A stretch of DNA of 64,000 nucleotides, from NCBI GenBank assembly GCA_001724265.1, contig MEDY01000225.1, forward strand, positions 1 through 64,000, written 5' to 3'. The notes below the pieces were generated by a model, which was not told the DNA's origin, ran no database searches, and saw only the letters and a list, made by a program, of their open reading frames with translations. Of this stretch, positions 1 through 11,408 are shown piece by piece. Every line of letters starts with the position of its first letter. Within the stretch, counting starts at the first letter, position 1. Source of the stretch: Rhizaria sp. SCN 62-66 (Eukaryota > Rhizaria, unplaced). A program made the position numbers and the translations under genes.

Positions 1-456
1 CACCTCAAGGATGTCGATCTGGTCCTCGGCAGGCACGATGGGCTCGGCCGCGGACGGGGGCTCCATGGTGAGGACCTGGGTGATGCGGTCCATCACCTCA
101 GCAGCCTCGGAGCCAGGGGCCTTGGCGAAGGGGTCGACGATGATCGGGACCTTAAGGGGCTTGCCGTTAAGGATGTCATTGTCGGGGCCCTGCACGCCGG
201 TCTCGACGAGCGAGGGGAAGGCAGGGACTGTCCATGGAGAAGGCGGGGCGAAGCAAAGAGGGGGAAAGAGGAACGTTGAAGAGAAGGGGAAGAGGGAGAG
301 GGTGAGCATGCAAAAGAGAGCTTCGTTTGGCAACATGGGGCGGCGGGAGTGAGACGAAAAGAGTGGATTCTGGTAAAATCACGTACGGTCACCAAACTGG
401 GCAAAGGCAGTGCCCAGGAAAGCGGCGACAGCCACAAGGACGAACGCCACACGCAT
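1..456 (-). CDS. Secreted protein of unknown family, N-terminal part (cut by window edge)
   Basis: Two exons are visible: 387-456 and 1-227, joined across a 159-bp intron with donor GTACGT and acceptor CAG. The joined frame is open for 99 codons and runs off the left edge, so the C-terminus is missing. It starts MRVAFVLVAVAAFLGTAFA, a textbook signal peptide, so the product is probably secreted or enters the ER. The mature part is acidic and proline-rich with no motif I recognise. Start choice: this ATG gives the signal peptide directly and is the only one in the exon. The frame in the intron is not conserved-looking. Function unknown. Confidence 0.6.
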
Positions 457-1385
457 CTGCAAAGTCAAAGGAAAAAGGGGGGTCGAGTAGGGGTGAGCAG
501 GGGCTTCGTGCGGGGTCAATAGGACGTCACAGCGCACAGCATTCGCACATGATGTTGAAAAAGACCTCTATAATATATAACATTTATCAAAGAAGCACTC
601 CACCTTTACATTCGCGCAGAAAAGCTGTTTTCTCTCGGGCCTCAAAGGGGACTGACTGGGAGCCAGCCACCACTCATCCCGAATTTAGGCCGCATGGGGA
701 CTGACTGTGAGCAAGCGGAGCCAGCCAGTTGGACCAGCAGCTGGAGCAACACCGGCATAAAATATAATATAATTATCAGGATTGGGGGAGTTGCAATATT
801 TGCTAGAGTATTGTAAATTGTATTTGTTATTGGATCTCATAAAAGAGAGATTTATCTGCTCAGCGTCAGATTTCTCTGCGTATTTGAGTTGTTTTGCCCA
901 ATAAAAAGAACAGGGTCACACCCGTTATTCATAAAAAATATCATAAGTTGACCTTGTCTACTAAGTACGGTCGAACGGGGCTTCGTTGTTGTGTTCAATA
1001 AAGTGAGTATTGTTGTTGTTTTGGTAGTTTTGTTTCACTCTTGTCGGTCGGGCGCCCGTTCCCAGCCCGCATCTCCGGTCCCACAGTTGTCATCAGCATC
1101 AACTACCACATCAACTACCACGTCGAGATGTACGTGCCTCCACACTTAAGCGAGCACGCACACATTCGCACAATAGTAGCCAATCATAGTTACAAGATAG
1201 CCGTTGTCGCAATAGCTGAAGATGACGTGGTGAGACGTAAGACGTTGTGCTATGTTTGTTGTCTTCATTGTCATTTTGTTTCTTCAACAGTTCATACGAT
1301 TATAGTAAAGCACAACGCCGCTCTTTGAGAGAGCACACGTTGTTGCTAACATCACACCACATAGTTGTCGTCGCTGTCCCCACGC
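457..1385. other. Intergenic spacer, AT-rich
   Basis: This stretch lies between the start of the secreted-protein gene and the stop of PACRG. It becomes AT-rich from about 560 onward. A 95-codon open frame at 1041-1328 (+) has no coding-like composition. It should hold the upstream region of the secreted-protein gene and the 3' end of PACRG. I see no RNA gene. Confidence 0.5.
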
Positions 1386-2367
1386 TTAATGGCGGATGAC
1401 CTTAGACTCGTAGGTGGGGATCATGTACTTAATGTTGATGAAGGCGTCGGGGCCGCCGTGAACCTCAAAGGCCTCGAGCGTCTCCTCGATAAGGTCGCCG
1501 ACGTTGCCGCGCTTCTGCTGCGAGTAGTCGATGCGGTCGCCGATGTTGACGTTGCGCGCCTTGAGCTGATTGAAGACGGGCAGGATCTGGCGGTAGTAGG
1601 GCACCAACGCCTCGCCGATCATCTCGCCGGAGACAACGAGGCGCTGCAGCACCTTGAGCATCTCGCACACGATCTCGGGGTCCTTCGTGTTGAGCGCCGT
1701 CTTGATCGGGATGATGAGCTGCGGCACGACCGAGAGGATCTTCTTGCCGCCCTTGGCCAGCAGGTCGTAGGTGCCCTGGCGGGCGAGGAACTTGTAAGGC
1801 TCCGTGCGCTCGCGGATGCCGTCGAAAAAGATCGGCAGGTAGTGGTGGTAGTCCAGGAAGTCAAATTGCACCTTCCACTGCACCTTGCGCTGCGCGCCGT
1901 CAAAGGCGACCTGCAGGGGGAGGTCGCCGCGGTCGTAGAAGCGGCGGAACTCGGTCGGCTTGTCAGCTGCAACCGACGCGGCCGCGACGGGACGCGCCGA
2001 GACCGAGTACGGGTTCGCCTGGGGCTTCGAGGCCGTGGCAGAGAGAGAACCCGTGCGGCCCGCGGTGCGCGTCGCAGACGTGGCGGCAGAGGCGGAGGTC
2101 GTCGTGGCAGAGGCGGCGCCAGAGGAGCGCTGCGTCGCGGCGAGGGACGAGTTGGCACCGCCCTTGCCGGCCATGGTGCGCTTCAGCGTCGCGGCTGTGC
2201 GTGGCGAGAGCAAATGAGGCATAATAATGTGTTGTTGTGAGCAGGGTACTTTGATGTTTTAATGATACAAAGAGGTTGTGTTGAGATACTGAAGGATATA
2301 GTAGCAAGGCGGATAACTGTAGCGTACCCTTGGTCTCGATGACAGGAGGACGGCTCAGGGACGTCAT
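1386..2367 (-). CDS. PACRG: PACRG, parkin co-regulated protein (axonemal inner-junction protein)
   Basis: Exons 2328-2367 and 1386-2194 give a 282-aa protein ending in TAA. Donor is GTACGC. The C-terminal 190 residues match the PACRG family: [16 protein letters not shown], then [20 protein letters not shown], and the end motif [15 protein letters not shown]. In this family the protein forms helical repeats and sits at the inner junction between the A and B tubules of the axonemal doublet. The first 90 residues are Ser/Ala-rich and not conserved, as is usual for PACRG. An alternative ATG at 2397 would add 10 residues in frame. PACRG is diverged head-to-head from RPB11, 652 bp away. Its presence argues that the organism builds motile cilia or flagella. 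Family identification is firm; the N-terminal exon is inferred from splice signals. Confidence 0.92.
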
Positions 2368-3019
2368 GTCTGAAGACTGTGGAGGGGAAGCCAACATAGG
2401 GAGTTATGACACAAGATGAGGTGGGATTAGCGGTTAAGGAACATGTGAATGCGGGAGAATTAGTGTGTCTGTGACAGTGAGAGTGCTGATGGGATTTGTG
2501 GTCGAGAGCAACATCGCCTGGGGGCCAGTGCCAAGAGGATACAGGTTGAAGGTTTGCATGCACAGGCATAAACAAGCTGGTTCCTATTAACACGCAGTCT
2601 ATGTCAACAACTTTGCCCAAGTAAAGTCTGTTTTACGATCAGGAGCGGACGCTAGACCATACAAAATGTCGCTGCTAGGAGTCGAGAAACGGTCCCCGAC
2701 TTCGTCTCTGGGCCGACATAAAAGGCGCTCTACTGAAACACCTCAGGCACCAGCAGACCGTTTCATTTAACATTCTATATAATCACAAAATGCAGTACGT
2801 GTGCACAAAGATGCAGTTGCGCTTCACGTTGTTAATGCATGATTTGAGACGCTTTTTTGTTCCCAACCGCATTTTACCCCAACGCGTCTGTCCCGATTTT
2901 TTGCGAACTTTTTCCGTGGCCACCACCGCCTGTGAACGAAGCGCGGTGGACCGAGAGGTTGATTAGTGATAGTCTGGAGTGACTCTTGTGTCCATTGGAT
3001 TCAAACCCCAAAGTCGTCA
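2368..3019. other. Divergent intergenic region between PACRG and RPB11
   Basis: Both genes point away from this 652-bp stretch, so it must hold both promoters. It contains a mixed-composition half near PACRG and an AT-richer half near 2760-2860. No motif I can name. Confidence 0.4.
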
Positions 3020-3651
3020 ATGTCTGGTATTAACGCCCCCGACCCCACCGAGCATTTCCTTCTTGCTCCTGGTGAGAAGATGTACGTCAACGACCCTGAC
3101 TCTGTAGCCCTCATTCACACTGCTCCCGAGGAGCCGTTGCGTTCCCTATGCCCCCACTACTCTACAGCGATCAACCCTCGCTCTAGGCCTTCTATCTTAT
3201 GACATCGGCCTCACATATTTCACCTTATGCCACACTGCTGTCTTGTCCTGCGCTTAGGGTGAACGCCGAGAACGACTCGCGCTCCGTCAACACGGTGTTG
3301 CTGACGATCAACAAGGAAGACCACACGATTGGCAACCTGCTGCGTACCAAGCTGCTCGCCGACGAGCGCACAATCTTCGCTGGCTACCGCATGCCCCACC
3401 CCCTGATTAACCACACTCTTGTCCGCGTACGTTCCTTTTGTCTCTGCAGTCATAATCCCGCATCTTTACCCAAGTTCGACGCTCACCACACATCCCTTCC
3501 CTGTTTGCTTTCTTGACAGATTCGCGCGGTTGACTCTGTCGCGCCACTGACACTGGCTGTGGAGGCCGTGGATGCGCTGATGAGCGAGGTCTCGTCGATT
3601 GAGGCTCAGTTCGACGCCGACATCGAGCGCTACCGCCAGGAGATGGCTTGA
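3020..3651 (+). CDS. POLR2J: RNA polymerase II subunit RPB11
   Basis: Three exons (3020-3081, 3258-3426, 3520-3651) encode 120 aa ending in TGA; both donors are GTACGT. RPB11 pairs with RPB3 to form the alpha-like dimer on which polymerase II assembles in the nucleus. The family signature is clear: the N-terminal EHFLLAPGEK, the core TINKEDHTIGNLLRTKLL, then FAGYRMPHPL, followed by a C-terminal amphipathic helix. Length equals that of the human protein (about 117 aa). The first junction falls in codon 21 and rebuilds GEKM-VNAEND, in register with the family. Because the core is nearly invariant it is one of the best anchors for the splice-site consensus in this genome. Confidence 0.96.
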
Positions 3652-4666
3652 TCACCGCAACTCCGCCCACATCCTCACTCTCTGCGGTACCCGGGACGGA
3701 CCTTATACGACTCTAGCTGCTATCCTGTACGTGATACACGGCTGTTATGCAGGTTGTTTTGCACTGCAATGTGCGTGACGCCGTGCGTGGAGCATGTTGG
3801 CGCGCGTGGTGAGCTGCGCTGTGCTGTCAAGCCGCGCCAGGGCCAGGATTGTCGGCTTCACTGCCGGACGGATAGCTCGATATAAAGTACTTTCTTGATA
3901 TAACACTCACTATTTATAACTATAACAAAACTTAAAGTATGATATACTTAAGTCAATCCCAGATACAACATAATCTTTGCTTGGAATGCACTTTATAAGT
4001 GACCTATGCGAGGATACTCGCGTGACAGCAGTCGGTGAGAAGCGAAAAACGCTTCCTTGGAGGCAAACGAGGAGACGTGATTTCAAAGGTCTGCAGCGCC
4101 GTCAGAGGACGGGGAAACGCAAATGCTATTGAATTTACGGGCGCATTCTTGAGTACTGCATTCTGTTTTATATTTATTGATTTACTGGTTGCGCTGATGG
4201 CTGAATCTTTGAGCTGATCTAGCACGTCGAATCAACAGCTTACATACCTCCCGTGACACTCGCAGAATCTTGCCAGATTTCTTTACTCATGCTTTGTGAG
4301 AGGTGCCGACCTGCGGTTTTTGACACATTGCTTGCCATCAATTTCGTTCCATAATGAAAATTTGATGAACTCTTTGATTTGCGCTCGTAATGTGTCGTTT
4401 CAGTTCTCACCCTCCGCTCGACGCGCGCTCACTTACGTCCTCCTTTCGTCTACTCTCTTGCCTTTCTGTCTCATGCACTCTCTCTGTACAGGCCCTTCTT
4501 TGAAGCTTTAGCGACTACCAGACCACCTCCGCTACCATCCGCTGCCCTCGCAGTCGCTGCCGTCGCCGCCGTCGCTGCCGCCGCTGTCGCGTCGTCGTCG
4601 CCGCCGCCACAGCTTTTCCTTTTCCACTCTCGTCTCTACGTCACTAATAACACTAAGAGACAACAG
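3652..4666. other. Intergenic spacer and probable 5' leader of the PP2C gene
   Basis: 1015 bp without a convincing coding exon. From about 3880 to 4400 it is AT-rich. From about 4540 to 4660 it turns into a CTG/GCC-rich, pyrimidine-rich stretch that ends directly at the PP2C start and is probably 5' untranslated leader. A leader intron is possible but not provable by eye. Confidence 0.4.
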
Positions 4667-6909
4667 ATGCAGCAACCCATTGCCGCGCCCGCGCCTTCCG
4701 CACCCACGGACGACCACGCGCCCGCGCCCGCCGCTGCTACGGCGCCGCTCCCGGTGGACAGCACCGCCCTGTCTGCGCTGGCAGCCGCGCTCGACACCAT
4801 GTCCTCACAGGAGCTCCTGGTCGAAGTCGTCGAGGGCGTCGAGACCCTGCTCGTGTACGCCACAAACCTGCTGAAGCACCACGCGGAGCCGCGTTTCCAC
4901 GTTGTCTCGGCCGTGAACGTCCACTTTCAGGCACGCCTGGGTCACCTGGCCGGCTCCGACGCCGCCATGCGCGCGCTGGGCTACCGCCGTGACGGCGCCG
5001 CGTACGTGGCCGCCCCCGCCGCGCTGCGCCCCGAGGCCGTGGCCACACGCACGGCGCTGGTGGAGCTGCTGGCGAAGCGCCGCGGCGAGCTTGAGGACGC
5101 GTTCCGCAAGCTCCCCGCGCGCCCGCCGCTGCCGGCGCACCAGTTCTCGGCCGTCACGGGCGTTGGTGTCGCCAGCGACTGTGGACAGCGCCAGCTCATG
5201 GAGGACGACGACATTGTGCTCGACAACTTCCAGGTACGGAGCAGGAAGCGTCCATGTGACCAACGACTTATTCCCGATGCTTTTATGCAGCTGTCTCCTG
5301 ATCTCTCTAATTTTAGGTTCGCTTGAAGTCTCATGTCTCACCATGCATTTGGAATCATATCTCTCTTTGTTTCATTACCTCGCAACAGGGCGACCCGTCC
5401 GCGCTGTTCCTGGGCGTGTACGACGGCCACGGCGGACGCGAGACGGTTGACTTCGTCGTCCGCGCGCTCCACGCCAACTTCCTCCGCGCCCTCGAGACGT
5501 GCACCGCCGCGGCGCCCGCGCTCGCCGCGGGGCTGCCGCTGCCGCCCGCCGCCGCTGCCTCGCACTACACCGCGCTCGCCGCCGCCGTCGCCGCCGCGGG
5601 CTCCACCGCAGACAACCTCGCCTGCAGCGCCAAGCCCTCCAGCAGCACCGACAGCAACGGCACCGGTACCAATGGTTCTGGTACCAATGTCTCTGAGGCC
5701 TCGCTGGTGGCGGGCGAGGCGGCTGAGAACGCCGAGGCGCTGGCGGCCGCGCTGGCGCTCGAATCACCCTTCTCGCCGCTGCACGATAGCAGCGCTTGCA
5801 ACGGCACGGGCAACGCGGCCACCCCCAGCGCACTCACGGTCACCCTGACCGATACGGCGGGCTCGGTCAACGCTCCCGGCGGCCACCCGCCGCTGCAGAC
5901 GCCCGCCTCGCCCTCCAGCACCTCCAGCGCCGCCGCAAACGCAACGGCCGCCGCGACCGCCGAGAATGGCAGTGACAGCGCCGGCGCTGTCAGTGTGCCT
6001 GAGCCCCCCGGCGCGGCGTTGTATCGCACGGCGTTCACGCACGCGTACCTGCGCACCGACGCGCAGCTGCGGCGCGCCAACGTGCTGCGCTCGGGCACCA
6101 CGAGCGTGACCTGCCTCATCCGCAACGTACCCGTGCCCGCGCCCGCGTCCGTCTCCCCCAGGGGCGACGCCGCCGCTGACACCGCGGCGGCAGACGACGC
6201 TGCTTCCTCCGCTGCTGGCGCGGCTGCTGGCGGTGCAGTGCAGCGCGTGCTGTACTGCGCCAACGTTGGCGACTCGCGCGCGGTCCTGCTTCGCGGCGCC
6301 ACGGCCGTGCGTCTGACGGTGGACCACAAAGCCACCTGCGCGCTCGAGGAGGCGCGCGTGCACCTGGCCGGCGGCGTCGTCGTCTCTGGGCGCGTCGCCG
6401 GCATGCTCGCCGTCTCGCGCGCGCTGGGCGACCACCTGCTCAAGGGCCGCGGTGACGTCGTACTGGCGGCGCCGCATACGGCCGCCGTGCCACTGACGCG
6501 CGGCGACAAGCTGCTGCTGCTGGCGTGCGACGGCGTGTGGGACGTTATGACGGACCAGGCCGCGGCCGAGCTCGCCGCGGCCGCGCTGTACCGCCAGGTT
6601 GAGGCCGCGGCCGTGCAGGCTAACAGCCGCGCCGAGTCGGCCGCCGCCGAGGCCGGCGAGAAGGTCAAGCCGGGGGACCTGCTGCCCGAGGCGCCCGCGG
6701 CGCCGACGCGCGCCGAGGCCGAGGCGCGCGGGCGCGAGTGCGGGGACCTGCTGTGGTGGACGAGCGAAGCGCCCTGGGGGCAGTGGCTGCGCGCGCTGCC
6801 CGGCGCCATAGTCAACCAGGGGCTTGCGGGCGTTGCCAGGGCCGTGGTTAACGAGGCGCTCGGCCGCAGGAGCAAGGACAACCTCACCTGCGTCGTCGTG
6901 CTCCTGTGA
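4667..6909 (+). CDS. PP2C-family (PPM) Ser/Thr protein phosphatase with large low-complexity insert
   Basis: Exons 4667-5233 and 5389-6909 encode 695 aa ending in TGA; donor GTACGG. PPM phosphatases are Mg/Mn-dependent Ser/Thr phosphatases. Catalytic motifs occur in family order: SDCGQRQLMEDDDIVL (about 170-186), LGVYDGHGG with the metal-binding Asp (about 197-205), YCANVGDSRAVLLRG (about 477), LAVSRALGD (about 540), LLACDGVWDVMTD (about 566) and KDNLTCVVV at the C-terminus. Two things are unusual. About 150 residues of Ala/Pro-rich and helical sequence precede the domain. About 200 residues of Ala/Ser/Thr-rich sequence are inserted between DGHGG and the GTTS-type motif (here SGTTSVTCL), and a second short insert lies before KDNLT. 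All metal-ligand motifs are kept, so activity is plausible. Substrate unknown. Confidence 0.9.
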
Positions 6910-7604
6910 GAGACAACAAAAGCGTGGCGCTGCAGTGCGCGTTGCACGATGAGTGACGAGGCGTAGGTCACAGATGCGATGGAGTCCAGTCGTAAAGAGG
7001 TATATTAAGAGGCAGTGTGGGGTGCAAGGTCTCAGTCATGGTCACAGTGCATGTTGTGGATTGCGAATCGTGTTATGTGACTGAAAATGTTTTGTATAGG
7101 CCTAGTATTGTTACGTGTATGTGACGGTGTTGGTTGCACTGTCACTGCGCAGCCTACAACACAGCAAACCAAATGCAGAGCAGACTTTGTGCATTGCTGG
7201 CCTAATGATGCTGAGCGTTGAAACAGGTTCATGATTTGACGCATCATTGGTCTGCACACGCACATCACAATTCTTATTGGGCCATTTAATGAGTATAATT
7301 GTCAATTACACACTTCTATATACTCACAATGACACTGATTATACGCGTAATACAATAGAAGAGTATTAACATCCGCATTAAAATCTTGTTTATGATCAGA
7401 ATGCCTTTTATCAGCCGCACAAGCTGGTCTGAAGTTGAGTTCGGTCCACCAGCTCGTCGCGAAGCTCCCATTGAGAAGCGCCGAGAGCACATTTCAGAGA
7501 CATTAAGAGGTCATTTCAGATCATAGAGCAATACGAAAGAATTGCGTGTGTTTGTGTGATTAAAGCACTACGATTAGTCTGTATGGAGAGGAAACAAAAA
7601 CTGC
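6910..7604. other. Convergent intergenic region, AT-rich
   Basis: 695 bp between the 3' ends of the PP2C gene and eL31. Only short open frames with AT-rich, non-coding-like composition; I see no RNA gene or repeat. Confidence 0.5.
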
Positions 7605-8494
7605 TTACTCGGAGATGTTGTCACCGTTCTCGGTGGTGAGGCCTGAGAGGGAAAGAGAAGGGCGCGGAACAAAGAAAAGAGAGGGGAGAGAAAGAAAAAG
7701 GACGTGAGCGAAATGTTGAGAGGCTAATAAAGCAGGAACACGTAGTGGGCAGCGTGGATGATGCGGTTAAGCGCGGTGCGCAACGTACCCTTGAAGGACT
7801 CGACGTTGACGTGGGAGACGAGGGTGTAGAAGGGCTCAGCAGCATCCTCCTCCTCGTTGCGCTTGCGCTCGAGGCGGACGCGGATGCGGAAGGGGACGGA
7901 CGCAATGCCACGGGCCCAGATGAACTTGTTGAGGCCGGTGTCAATGCGGACATCGCTGGTGGCCATGGTGCGCTTAGCGAAGGAGAGGACCTCCTTGATG
8001 GCACGGGGAGCGCGCTTCTTGGAGTACCTATACAGCGTGACATATACGTCAGTTCGTTGTGTGGCAAGGGTAAGAGGATGCAGAAAGTAAGCGAGATTCG
8101 AGAAAAGAGGATGCGCAAAGGAGCACAGGGCGAAAGGGGCAAGGCCGGAAGGGGAAAAGGGAAGCGGGCGAAGGGCAAGAGTGAGCGGACTGGGGTAAGA
8201 ACCAACACGGATTTAAGCTAGCGCAGCGCGGAAACGGAAGCACTAGGGATAGCGCTCCGAGCACAAGAGAATTGAAGAATAGTGCAACCTATTGACGGAG
8301 TGCGAGACTCCCTCGACGCGCTGGCACAGAGAGGCAGGCAGTCGCAGGTCGTCGCAGCACTCGGTCGGTCGGCGAAGTGGGTGTGGGGGGTGAACGTACA
8401 CGTTGTACAGGCGCTTGTGCAGGTTGATGGTGCACTCAGTGGAAGCGACGCTGACGTCCTTCTTGGAAGAAACCTTCTTAGCAGCCTTGGCCAT
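7605..8494 (-). CDS. RPL31: 60S ribosomal protein eL31
   Basis: Three exons (8400-8494, 7789-8027, 7605-7642) join to 123 aa ending in TAA; both donors are GTACGT and the introns are 372 and 146 bp. eL31 sits near the peptide exit of the large subunit. Recognised by [48 protein letters not shown] and [16 protein letters not shown], all in family order. The final exon of only 38 nt supplies the short C-terminal tail [11 protein letters not shown]. The first junction rebuilds RLYNVYSKKRAP in exact register. It is transcribed head-to-head with uL29 across 210 bp, suggesting shared control of two large-subunit proteins. Confidence 0.97.
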
Positions 8495-8704
8495 TTTGAT
8501 TGATCCAGACTAACGCAAAGCGATAGAACAAAACCTTTTCCTCGTCGCCGAGAGGTCTTGACCGGGACAGTGGAGCCCCAGCGCCCGGCTTGGCGACCTA
8601 ACTTCCGTGCGGCCCCCTGCCTGCTACTATGGCTGGGGGGGCCGGTCTCGACCTCATCTTGACCGGGTAAAACCTTTTGATCTCCGTTTGCAGAGCTAGA
8701 CAAA
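8495..8704. promoter_or_regulatory. Probable bidirectional promoter of eL31 and uL29, with two repeated modules
   Basis: The start codons of two ribosomal protein genes face away from each other across 210 bp. Inside, AAAACCTTTT occurs at 8530-8539 and again at 8669-8678, and TCTTGACCGGG occurs at 8556-8566 and again at 8657-8667, all on the + strand. The pairs are arranged with one copy close to each gene. That the modules are regulatory is inference; the repeats themselves are visible. Confidence 0.55.
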
Positions 8705-9538
8705 ATGGGTACGTCTTTTAGTATTCGCATATCATTCTACACGCCATATTCTTTACTGCTGTTTATTTCACGTCTTCCGCTTTCGATGGAATTGGTTCAA
8801 ACGAATGTGCTTTTATGGCTCCGCTCGATTGGTGCTGTGGGCTTGCTTCCGACTCCGCTCACCGCTTTCCCCTCTCGCTTGCTCCTGTGTCACTCGCTTT
8901 GCGTCCTTTACCCCCATGAGTAGTCCAGATCAAGGCTAAGGAACTCCACTCCAAGACCACCGAGGAGCTTAAGACCAAGCTTGCGTCCCTCAAGAACGAC
9001 CTCATGCAGCTCCGTGTTGCTAAGGTCTCCGGCAAGGGCGGACCCACCAAGCTCTCCCAGCTCAAGGTTGTCCGTCGCGGCGTCGCTCGCGTCCTCACTA
9101 TCGTCCACTCCAAGGAGCGCAAGGCTGTTGCTGCTGCCTACGATGGCAAGAAGTACCTCCCCAAGGACCTCCGTGCCAAGAGTACGTCAAACAATCCCTC
9201 CTAGCTTAGCTTGTACACTGCGGACGGCAAATTCTTAACGCCGCACACGCTGCGTAGACCGCTCGTCGATCCGCGCAGATTTGTTTCAATTAGGATACGC
9301 TTCTAGACACTTTTCTACTACTGCGCTACCAGCTCCTATGTCTGCGCTTTTCATTTTGTGTCATTTACTCATCATATCTTTCCCTCCGTGCGTCGCTCTC
9401 GCCCCACTTCCCACCCCCACAGAGACTCGCGCTCTCCGCCGTGCTCTTTCCAAGGAGGATGCTTCCCGCAAGACTCTCCGCCAGAAGAAGGCCGACTCCC
9501 TCTACCCCCGCCGCCTCTCCATCGTCGTCAAGGCGTAA
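8705..9538 (+). CDS. RPL35: 60S ribosomal protein uL29
   Basis: Three exons: 8705-8708, 8924-9181, 9423-9538; 125 aa, TAA stop, both donors GTACGT. uL29 lies at the tunnel exit of the large subunit and contacts nascent-chain factors. Family match: IKAKELHSKTTEELKTKL, LMQLRVAKVSG, LSQLKVVRRGVARVLTIV, GKKYLPKDLRAKKTRALRR and the basic end YPRRLSIVVKA. Length agrees with the usual 123 aa. The first coding exon is only ATGG, so the start Met is spliced onto the protein body by a 215-bp intron. This must be so, because no in-frame ATG exists near the start of exon 2. Position 2 reads V-Q instead of the common A-K. Confidence 0.97.
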
Positions 9539-10089
9539 ATTGAGTGACGTTACACTCGTTCAATACAAAGCTTTGCTCTGCTAATCCACAGACCGCTTCC
9601 CTTCAATTTTCATCGCTCTACTCCTCTCTTCACTCTTACTTGACTGAACTGCACTGATCTACGACACACAATGTTCTTTTGTTTATTGGCGCATTGTTAA
9701 ATTTTGACCGCCGACCCATTTACCGCAGCATTTCTCCTCTAATGTGTGCCGATCGATAACCAGCAAACCTGTCGGTCAGCTGGTGGTTGGTTGATCGACC
9801 GGCTTAACTTTCGCCGTTCAGAGGCGATTTGAGGCTCGAATGGCATTCAGGAAACGATTAGATGTGCACTTTGTCGTTCGTCAGTCATCGTTTCTCTGGC
9901 ATATTCAAGAAATCGAGTTGGATCGACATCGTTTTATTATATTTATTTCGTTGCAGAACTTGCTTTTGTCTCTCCAAGACCCGTTTCAAATCGGGCGACG
10001 TCGACCTTGATTCCAGTGCCTCATCCTACTCTTCCCACTGCCACCTTCGCCCCTGCTGATCTCCCTCTTGCGCACCTGTACAGATAGCC
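9539..10089. other. Intergenic region upstream of the ML-domain gene
   Basis: 551 bp between uL29 and the ML protein, on the same strand. It holds an imperfect inverted repeat (listed separately). The sequence ending at the CAG near 9956 followed by a C/T-rich stretch could be a leader intron plus 5' UTR. No coding exon seen. Confidence 0.4.
9749..9802. repeat. Imperfect inverted repeat
   Basis: The left arm CCGATCGATAACCAGC (9749-9764) is answered by a right arm ending at 9802 whose reverse complement begins CCGGTCGATCAACCA. The pairing has mismatches and a bulge. It could be a terminator-side hairpin of uL29 or chance; no function claimed. Confidence 0.35.
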
Positions 10090-10870
10090 ATGAAGTTCTT
10101 CGCCGTTCTTGTCCTTGCTGCCCTTGCCGTCCTCGGCGCCGCCGTTGATGTCCCCTTCACCAACTGCGCGTACGTCTCACCCCATTGTGCTCGTCATCGC
10201 TTTCCCTGCCAATGCTCAATACATGGTACTCTAAGCTCAGCTTTGAGTCGCTATGACCACGTCTTGACACGCCACTTAACCAAAACGCTGTATGCATCTT
10301 CTTACACATTTTTTCGCCTTTTTTTCCTCTCTCTATATTGCTCTTTCTTCTGCTTATTTATGCTTGGTTGTACAGTGAGAACTCGATCATCAAGCTCGAG
10401 ACGCTCACCGCCACCATGTGGCCCCCCAAGAAGGAGACCGACTTCGCCATGACCACCACTGGCTCCGCCTCCAAGGCGATTGCTGGCGGCGAGTTCAAGA
10501 TGGCCACTAAGTTCTCCGGCATCGACGTCGACACCAAGACCGGCCCCCTCTGCGAGTTCGGTGATGTCGCCTGCCCCATCAAGGTACGAACAATATTTTC
10601 ACCCTACTACTCTCACAGAGGGTCGTTTACTTGAATTATTGTGTCCCATGTCATTGTGGTTATTGTTACAACTTCTTGTCTCTAACCTTTCGTATTTGTA
10701 TTGTACTTTGCTCTTTTACTCGTTCTCGTGTCCAGGCTGGTGCTGTCACCATCGTCAACGAGGGCGTGCTGCCCGGCAACGCCCCCGCCGGCCAGTACTC
10801 CCTCAAGACCTCGGCCACCTCCGCCGACGGCGAGGTCGTTTTCTGCTACACCGTCACCTTCTCCCTCTAA
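10090..10870 (+). CDS. Secreted ML (MD-2-related lipid-recognition) domain protein
   Basis: Exons 10090-10169, 10376-10583 and 10736-10870 encode 140 aa with a TAA stop; donors GTACGT and GTACGA. A strong signal peptide (MKFFAVLVLAALAVLGAAV) is followed by a small beta-rich domain. Cys residues occur at FTNC, GPLCEFG, VACPIK and FCYTVTF. The spacing, the CEFGDVACPIKAG segment and the C-terminal ending YSLKTSATSADGEVVFCYTVTF are typical of the ML family (NPC2, MD-2, group X of fungal/slime-mould PG/PI transfer proteins), which bind single lipids in a beta-sandwich. Likely a lysosomal or secreted lipid binder; ligand unknown. Family assignment is from pattern, not search. Confidence 0.82.
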
Positions 10871-11070
10871 GTGCCTTGCTGAGCTGAGCTGAGATTGACA
10901 CCGTGTTTGGGAGGGATTGATGCACTGTTTGGTTGAGCGATCAGCTCGACTTTTTCGTAATCTGACATTATGCGATTAAAGAGCTTCTACGGAGCGCTTT
11001 TAAGCGATTATTTGCGCACGTACCATGGCGTTTTGTAATAAAACAGCGTAATTATACCTACACTTTTTTA

Positions 11071-11166
11071 CCAGGTAGCAGCTGGACCGATAAAATAGTC
11101 TGGCTGCAGCAAATTACAAGAAGGCAATAGTTTCAGTTTAGCTCAATACGTATCTTTATTAAGTTG
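11071..11166 (+). repeat. Diverged direct repeat, copy 1
   Basis: Roughly 95 bp that aligns with 12028-12134. Shared blocks include the GGCAGCTGCTGG-like opening, AAATAG-CTG-CTG, ATTAC-AGAAG, CAGTTTAGCTC and TATCTTTAT-AAGT. By eye about 70% of positions match, with a gap of some 10 bp in the middle. The two copies bracket a degenerate coding locus. Confidence 0.6.
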
Positions 11167-11408
11167 TGAGCCTTGTACCGGATAGCATGTCAGTGAATAT
11201 GCTCATTTTACCGAGGAAGTAAGTATGCTGTGAGTATGAACGGTGAGAACATCGCCGAAACCATTTACTGTAAGCTTAATAGTATTTAAGATCCTTTGGG
11301 ATCGCGTTAGTCGAAGGCTTAAGCCTGTTCCTTCGCGGCGCCGTGGTCCCGGGAATCCACAGCAGTCAAGACCAACACTTCAGGAGGGAGGAGAACGTCT
11401 ATTAATAG

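Noticed and set aside
1041-1328. 95-codon open frame on the + strand
   Set aside because: Intergenic, no GC-rich codon bias, no homology or signal peptide that I can see.
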